From assembly GCA_021845665.1 (NCBI GenBank), contig JAJZVO010000036.1, positions 1 to 44,364 of the forward strand: 44,364 bases of DNA. Reading direction: 5' to 3'. Below, one piece after another: positions 40,322 through 44,364 of the stretch. The notes beneath the pieces are model-generated. The model was not told the origin of the DNA, made no database searches, and saw only the letters and a program-made list of their open reading frames with translations. The position numbers were made by a program, and so were the translations under genes. The DNA is from Bacteroidota bacterium (lineage in GTDB: Bacteria > Bacteroidota > Ignavibacteria > Kryptoniales > JAKASW01). Every line of letters starts with the position of its first letter. Position 1 is the first letter of the stretch.

Positions 40322-40909
40322 TTACCAGATGAATGGGATGAGTGCTTTCGTCCTGCTCCTATAAGCCGGGTATGTGTCCGGAAATGTTTGCATCATAATC
40401 TCCTCTTCGATATTTATCCGGTGAACGAATGTAATCGCCATCAAGACGAAGAGATAAACCCAGAAGGCGTCCATGGTAGCGAAAACGGATCCGACGAAAG
40501 CTGCCAACACACCCGTGTAAATCGGGTGACGGATGGTGCCGTAAGGGCCGGTCGTGATGAGTTCATGATTCTCCTTGAGTGCAGGGTGGGAGCTCCAGTT
40601 CTTCCCAAGATGACTCCTTGCCCAGATGGCTAACGCTATCCCTGCCAGCACAAGTACCAATCCGGCCGTTCGCATAGTCACATCTTGCGGCGTCGTTCTT
40701 GACTGGCCGAATATCTTTGTCGTGACGGCCGGAAAGAAGTAAGTGAGCGCCAGTGCGACTATCAATCGCACGAGAGTCAAGGATCGACCGCGCAGGCCGG
40801 TTGCCTTTCTAATGTCCCTCTTGACGTCTATGGCGGAGAGGAACCAAAAGAGCACCAGGACCAGCCATGCACCCATCACTATATTGTTCATGTCTTTCAG
40901 ATTTGGCAT
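40322..40909 (-). CDS. ICMT/PEMT-like membrane methyltransferase
   Basis: A 195-residue protein with four or five hydrophobic segments (GAWLVLVLFWFLSAI, LVRLIVALALTYFFPAV, TAGLVLVLAGIALAIWA, FWVYLFVLMAITFV). The SAM-binding motif is ELITTGPYGTIRHPIYTGVLAAF, and the C-terminal Glu pair with YPAYRSRTKALIPFIW matches the isoprenylcysteine carboxyl methyltransferase/phospholipid methyltransferase group. It is a paralogue at family level of the protein at 20855-21529. Substrate unknown. It heads a likely two-gene unit with the Nudix gene. Confidence 0.85.
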   Translation of the reverse strand: MPNLKDMNNIVMGAWLVLVLFWFLSAIDVKRDIRKATGLRGRSLTLVRLIVALALTYFFPAVTTKIFGQSRTTPQDVTMRTAGLVLVLAGIALAIWARSHLGKNWSSHPALKENHELITTGPYGTIRHPIYTGVLAAFVGSVFATMDAFWVYLFVLMAITFVHRINIEEEIMMQTFPDTYPAYRSRTKALIPFIW

Positions 40910-40952
40910 ATATCCATTGATCCACTATTTCTTCACGGCATTGTTGCTTTGC

Positions 40953-41702
40953 TCAAGCCTGTATTCGCTCGAACAGCTTGCTTCCGAGGGCAAGGAGTAC
41001 CGTCGTAAGAATGACCAAGACGAGCATGTCCGTGGTAAATCCGAATACCGATTGTGCACCGATGAATGCGAACCTAAGACCGTCGACACCGTAGCTCAGC
41101 GGGTCAAGTGCCGCAATGACATTCATGACTTTCGGCAGTCCTTCCAAAGGGAAGAGGGCACCAGAGAGGAAAAAGATGGGCATCACCAGGAAGTTCATGA
41201 TAAGCTGGAACCCCTGCATGTCTTCCATCGTCGATGCGAGGCCGATCCCGAGCGAAGTGAAGAGGAGCGCGACGAGGAAGACAACGACCGCGCCGACAGG
41301 GAGGAGAATCAAGTCGTGTGGCCTGAAGCCGACGATGATGGTCAGTACGAAGACAATCACTCCCTGAATTGCCGCGACCGTTGCGCCGCCAAGAGTCTTG
41401 CCGAGCATTATTTGAAGTCGGGAGACCGGCGCGACCATCGTTTCTTTCAGGAAGCCGAACTGTCTGTCCCAGATAAGGTCGATGCCGGAAAATATGGCCG
41501 TGAATAGGACGCTCATGATTATAATTCCCGGCGCGAGGAATTGTATATAGTTTCCTGCTCCGGCTTTCTTGAAGATTGCACCAAAGCCAAATCCGAACGC
41601 GAGAAGAAAGAGAAGCGGCTGTCCCAGCGAGCCGATGATTCTCGATTTCGACCTGAAGTATTTCTTAAGCTGTCTTAGCCACATTATGTATATAACATTC
41701 AC
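40953..41702 (-). CDS. ABC-2 type export permease (DrrB-like)
   Basis: A 249-residue membrane protein with six hydrophobic segments and the ABC-2 pattern: YIMWLRQLKKYFRSKSRIIGSLGQPLLFLLAFGFGFG, FLAPGIIIMSVLFTAIFSGIDLIWDRQFGFLKETMVAPVSRLQIMLGKTLGG, MNFLVMPIFFLSGALFPLEGLPKVMNVIAALDPLSYGVDGLR. It forms the membrane part of a drug, lipid or polysaccharide exporter and should work with the ATPase encoded upstream (41913-42752, same strand, 210 bases away). The gap contains repeats. Confidence 0.9.
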   Translation of the reverse strand: MNVIYIMWLRQLKKYFRSKSRIIGSLGQPLLFLLAFGFGFGAIFKKAGAGNYIQFLAPGIIIMSVLFTAIFSGIDLIWDRQFGFLKETMVAPVSRLQIMLGKTLGGATVAAIQGVIVFVLTIIVGFRPHDLILLPVGAVVVFLVALLFTSLGIGLASTMEDMQGFQLIMNFLVMPIFFLSGALFPLEGLPKVMNVIAALDPLSYGVDGLRFAFIGAQSVFGFTTDMLVLVILTTVLLALGSKLFERIQA

Positions 41703-41753
41703 GCTTACTTTACCAACCTCTCCTGAGATTTAAGTTTTTTGATATTGAGTAGG

Positions 41754-41782
41754 TTAAATGCATAGCGCAGATGGCAAAGCGC
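41754..41782. repeat. 29-bp repeat, copy 1 (flank of the ABC genes)
   Basis: TTAAATGCATAGCGC and ARATGGCAAAGCGC form a block that recurs at 44091-44119 with two mismatches in 29. A shorter inverted copy (GGCATAGCGCAGAGC on the minus strand) lies at 44211-44225. Confidence 0.7.
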
Positions 41783-41854
41783 GGGGTGACGAATAAGGTT
41801 GAATGGTTACGGAGACCCGCAGTGTGTGTTCTAACTTCACTCCCGCATCCTTCC

Positions 41855-41909
41855 CACTAATCCAATAATCCATGAATGCATGAATCCATCAATCCAGTAT
41901 TCCACCATT
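41855..41909. repeat. AATCCA-type degenerate repeat behind the ATPase gene
   Basis: Starts with CACTAATCCAATAATCCAT and ends with ATTCCACCATT. The same two blocks in the same order lie at 42822-42870, behind the FtsX permease gene. Both are directly downstream of stop codons of minus-strand genes. Confidence 0.55.
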
Positions 41910-41912
41910 CCA

Positions 41913-42752
41913 CTATCTTCGTTTTCCTCTCCACATCTGTCCCATCCTTCGCATCCTGTCGAGGCCGGTCGCCTCTTCTTCCCGGATCACGTGGCCGGTG
42001 AGACTGAGGAACGCGTCCTCAAGTGTTCCTGAGTTCGTTTGTTTCTTCAGCTCGTCCCCTGTTCCCATAGCGATGATCTTTCCGTGGTCGATGACCGCGA
42101 TTCTTTCGGCAACCCTGTCTGCTTCTTCCATGTAGTGAGTGGTGAAAAAGACAGTCATCCCTTCCTTCTTGTTGATGTCTCTCACGTAGCTCCACATATG
42201 ATTCCGGGTTTGCGGGTCGAGACCGAGTGTCGGCTCGTCAAGGAAGAGGACCGTCGGATGGTGCAGAAGTCCTCTCGCGATCTCGAGCCTCCGCTTCATT
42301 CCACCGGAGAAAGTTTTTACAAGATCGTTCTTCCGGTTCCACAGCTCGACGAACTTCAGTAGTTCTTCTATTCTCGACGACCTGATATCCGTCGGCACCT
42401 TATAGCACACCGCATGGAACTGCATATTCTCGAACGCCGTAAGATCGTCGTCGAGGCTCGGATCCTGGAAGACAATTCCCAGAGATTTCCTGACGCCGTC
42501 TTTATCATGCGAAGGGTTGAAACCGTTCAGAATAATCTGACCGCTTGTCGGATGAAGAAGCGTAGTCAGCATCTTAATGGTCGTTGACTTGCCCGCGCCA
42601 TTTGGACCCAGGAAGGCAAATATCTCCCCTTTCTTGACTTCGAATGAAATACCGTCAACTGCGGTAAAATCGTCGAACTTCTTTACCAGCCCGGAGACTG
42701 TAATTATATTATCGTTTGCCTGAATTACGTTCAAATGGTTCTCCTTCTGCAT
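41913..42752 (-). CDS. ABC exporter ATP-binding protein (DrrA/CcmA-like)
   Basis: A 279-residue protein with every nucleotide-binding motif: Walker A GPNGAGKST, Q-loop VFQDPSLDDDLT, signature SGGMKRRLEIARGLL, Walker B VLFLDEPTLGLDP and the switch His in FFTTHYMEEADR. The C-terminal extension (GTLEDAFLSLTGHVIREEEATGLDRMRRMGQMWRGKRR) has the DAFLxLTG ending of the DrrA-type exporter ATPases. It energises export by the ABC-2 permease encoded downstream. The start gives a 16-residue leader before IITVSGLVKKF; an internal start is possible. Confidence 0.93.
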   Translation of the reverse strand: MQKENHLNVIQANDNIITVSGLVKKFDDFTAVDGISFEVKKGEIFAFLGPNGAGKSTTIKMLTTLLHPTSGQIILNGFNPSHDKDGVRKSLGIVFQDPSLDDDLTAFENMQFHAVCYKVPTDIRSSRIEELLKFVELWNRKNDLVKTFSGGMKRRLEIARGLLHHPTVLFLDEPTLGLDPQTRNHMWSYVRDINKKEGMTVFFTTHYMEEADRVAERIAVIDHGKIIAMGTGDELKKQTNSGTLEDAFLSLTGHVIREEEATGLDRMRRMGQMWRGKRR

Positions 42753-42821
42753 TGTATTACTATGTTAGACAGAATTTCCGTCAACTTAGTTCTCTATCAA
42801 TTGCCGAAAACTTCATTAATT

Positions 42822-42870
42822 CACTAATCGAATAATCCATCGTCAGTTCACCATTCATCATTCCACCATT
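42822..42870. repeat. AATCCA-type degenerate repeat behind the FtsX permease gene
   Basis: CACTAATCGAATAATCCAT (42822-42840) and ATTCCACCATT (42860-42870) repeat the arrangement at 41855-41909. It lies just beyond the stop of the 42884-44056 gene and in front of the ATPase gene. Confidence 0.55.
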
Positions 42871-42883
42871 TCATCCCCTCCCC

Positions 42884-44056
42884 TCATCCTCCTCTCAGCG
42901 CGCTGACAATGTTGAGTCTAGCCGCTCTTGCCGAAGGAAGGAATCCACCGACGAATCCCATAATAATTGCGAAGATGATCGAAGCCTGGACTGTCGACGC
43001 CGTCATTGCAAACGAGAATGTCAGGTCTGAGAAACTCGAGTAGTTCAATGTCGTGATTGAAATAAACTGCAGGAATGAAGAGAGTACTATACCTATGGCT
43101 CCTCCGATTAGCGAAATGAGGATTGCCTCCAGCAAGAAAACTGTGAGTACGCTTCTTCGTCCGAAACCGAGCGCGCGCATCGTGCCGATCTCGACGGTGC
43201 GATTGGCAACTTCAGAGTACATCGTAATCATTGCCCCGATCGCCGCCCCGATGCTGAAAATGACCGTCACGAAAATCCCAAGCACCTTGATGAAGGTCGT
43301 CAGTGACTGCGATTGTTCGGCGAAATATTCTGGCTCCGGCGTGGCTTGGTATTCGCTTAACCTTTTATCCAACGAGAATGCTTCTTTGAATTTCTGGAAA
43401 TCTGAAGCTTTGTCCAATTTCAAAGTGATCGAAGAAACATAATTGCCCCGGTCGAAGGCCTGCTGCACCTGCCGGTAGTCGCCCCAGATCTCCGAGTCGA
43501 ACCCGCTTCCATGCGCATCGAACACTCCTACGACTGTCCAATGGCCGCCGGCCAATTTGATGGATCCGCCGATTCGGGCTTGCGGATATCTCTTAGCAAC
43601 GGATTCTCCGACGATTACTTCGTGCAGGGAGGGATTGAACATCCTGCCCTGAACGATCTCTATGTTCGGATGCAGCTCGAATATCGTTCGAGCGTTCACG
43701 CCGCGAAGCGTGACGTTGTTCAGCGCTCCATCGGGCGTTGTGAGGTTGATAACCACCACGGGCTGGGCCGAGATTATCGACGCCCCGGAAGTATCCCTGG
43801 CGATGTAGGGAAGCGTGGCGACTACATCCTGGATTTCTCCGCCGATGATGCTCGATATTTCTCCGTTTGCTCCTTTGCGCGTGACGACCACGTTGTCGGG
43901 TGAACCGGTCGATGCGAGTGTCTTCCTGACACCGTTCGCAAGCATGAGTACGGCGGAAAACACGAAGATCACCAGGGTAATTCCCGCTACGGTTATGATG
44001 GTGGAAGTCTTCCTGTTTCTGAAATTCTTTATCATATACTTCAACGGAACTTTCAC
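42884..44056 (-). CDS. MacB/FtsX-type ABC transporter permease
   Basis: A 390-residue protein. It begins with a cytoplasmic stretch and one membrane helix (TIITVAGITLVIFVFSAVLMLANGV), followed by a periplasmic MacB-like domain of about 220 residues (VVVTRKGANGEISSIIGGEIQDVVATLPY through ATPEPEYFAEQSQ). The FtsX core has three helices, including IFVTVIFSIGAAIGAMITMYSEVANRTVEIGTMRALGFGRRSVLTVFLLEAILISLIGGAIGIVLS, and ends FLPSARAARLNIVSALRG. Such permeases export lipoproteins or peptides, or act as mechanotransmitters. A second permease of the same type lies upstream (44229-44364) and the ATPase downstream, which suggests one efflux locus. Confidence 0.92.
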   Translation of the reverse strand: MKVPLKYMIKNFRNRKTSTIITVAGITLVIFVFSAVLMLANGVRKTLASTGSPDNVVVTRKGANGEISSIIGGEIQDVVATLPYIARDTSGASIISAQPVVVINLTTPDGALNNVTLRGVNARTIFELHPNIEIVQGRMFNPSLHEVIVGESVAKRYPQARIGGSIKLAGGHWTVVGVFDAHGSGFDSEIWGDYRQVQQAFDRGNYVSSITLKLDKASDFQKFKEAFSLDKRLSEYQATPEPEYFAEQSQSLTTFIKVLGIFVTVIFSIGAAIGAMITMYSEVANRTVEIGTMRALGFGRRSVLTVFLLEAILISLIGGAIGIVLSSFLQFISITTLNYSSFSDLTFSFAMTASTVQASIIFAIIMGFVGGFLPSARAARLNIVSALRGG

Positions 44057-44090
44057 GGATTCTACTCCTCACTATAAACTTCTGAATGAA

Positions 44091-44119
44091 TTAAAGGCAT
44101 AGCGCAAATGGCAAAGCGC
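44091..44119. repeat. 29-bp repeat, copy 2 (flank of the ABC genes)
   Basis: Matches 41754-41782 in 27 of 29 positions, same orientation. It lies in the gap between the two FtsX-type permease genes. Confidence 0.7.
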
Positions 44120-44228
44120 ACAGCTGTGTGAGAGCTTGCTACTGTGACAGACCCGAAACTGGAGTGGGCTTGCTCTTCGATCCCTCCATTTTCGGCGCAA
44201 TGCTCAACTCGCTCTGCGCTATGCCTTC

Positions 44229-44364
44229 TCACCCGACAAACCGGATTCCGTCGGCAATTCTTGTATTCATGGCACGCTGGATTGGAAACACAGCCGCGGC
44301 GATTCCGACAAAGACGACCGCGGCGGATGCCGTTATGAGTGTGATTGATTGAATTGATAGCTGT
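44229..44364 (-). CDS. C-terminal end of a second FtsX-type ABC permease (partial)
   Basis: On the minus strand an open frame enters from the right edge and runs 44 residues to TGA at 44231-44229. It reads as a last membrane helix (TLITASAAVVFVGIAAAVFPI) and the usual FtsX/MacB ending P-x-x-RAMNTRIADGIRFVG, matching the last residues of the 42884-44056 protein in kind (PSARAARLNIVSALRG). The bulk of the gene is outside the window. It is probably the first permease of the same ABC locus. Confidence 0.75.
   Translation of the reverse strand, partial: QLSIQSITLITASAAVVFVGIAAAVFPIQRAMNTRIADGIRFVG

Noticed and set aside
1-44364. CRISPR array
   Set aside because: No set of three or more equally spaced direct repeats was found, and no cas-like gene.

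Overview
The window looks like a chromosomal piece from a member of the Bacteroidota/Ignavibacteriota/Chlorobiota assemblage. The clues are a DUF5686-type outer-membrane protein with a carboxypeptidase-like N-terminal domain, a BBP2-type outer-membrane barrel, Rhs remnants, and one promoter that fits the Bacteroidetes pattern (TTTG, then TAnnTTTG). Species cannot be read from the sequence. The window splits into an accessory left third (about 1-13,700) and an ordinary chromosomal right part, with a tRNA-Lys(CUU) gene (13721-13793, minus strand) between them. The tRNA 3' end faces the accessory side, as expected at an island junction.

Left accessory part. Positions 1-1650 hold three small genes of phage or plasmid flavour (sigma-like HTH protein, OB-like protein, unknown). 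Then come an AbiE-like type IV toxin-antitoxin pair (1826-3765), a primase-helicase-phospholipase-D conflict protein of TOTE type (4303-7272, minus) and a second, canonical AbiEi/AbiEii pair (7370-8820). The TOTE gene and the second AbiE pair lie back to back between two 31-bp direct repeats (4226 and 8861), so they look like one cassette. Positions 8.9-12.6 kb are a graveyard of surface or polymorphic-toxin genes: a frameshifted unknown gene, three Rhs fragments, a DUF4258/YgiT-like toxin-antitoxin pair lodged between Rhs fragments, and a small membrane protein placed where an immunity gene would be. The accessory part is rich in short palindromes, several of which sit inside Rhs reading frames, one of them twice at the same codon position.

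Right part. 13.9-17.8 kb: a trans-sulfuration-type PLP enzyme, a YfiH/PgeF protein and glmS. 18.0-19.3 kb: a TauE/SafE exporter with DUF1634. 19.6-31.7 kb: a potassium region with a BBP2 barrel, an ICMT-like methyltransferase, kdpF-A-B-C, a second KdpB-like protein, kdpD and kdpE. The second KdpB-like protein (26502-28196) keeps the membrane frame but has lost the DKTGT, TGES and GDGTND motifs and most of the nucleotide-binding domain, so it is a pseudo-ATPase encoded inside the kdp operon. The barrel gene and kdpF share an upstream block with 10-bp-spaced direct repeats, which suggests joint control, most simply by KdpE.

31.7-44.4 kb: DUF5686 protein, secreted unknown protein, CE2-like SGNH esterase lipoprotein, SatP/YaaH transporter, M28 membrane peptidase, Nudix hydrolase, a second ICMT-like methyltransferase, and a minus-strand ABC export cluster (ABC-2 permease, ATPase, two FtsX/MacB-type permeases, the last cut by the window end). 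The strongest candidates for something undescribed are the pseudo-KdpB with its shared operator, the direct-repeat-bounded defence cassette, and the palindromes inserted in Rhs genes.
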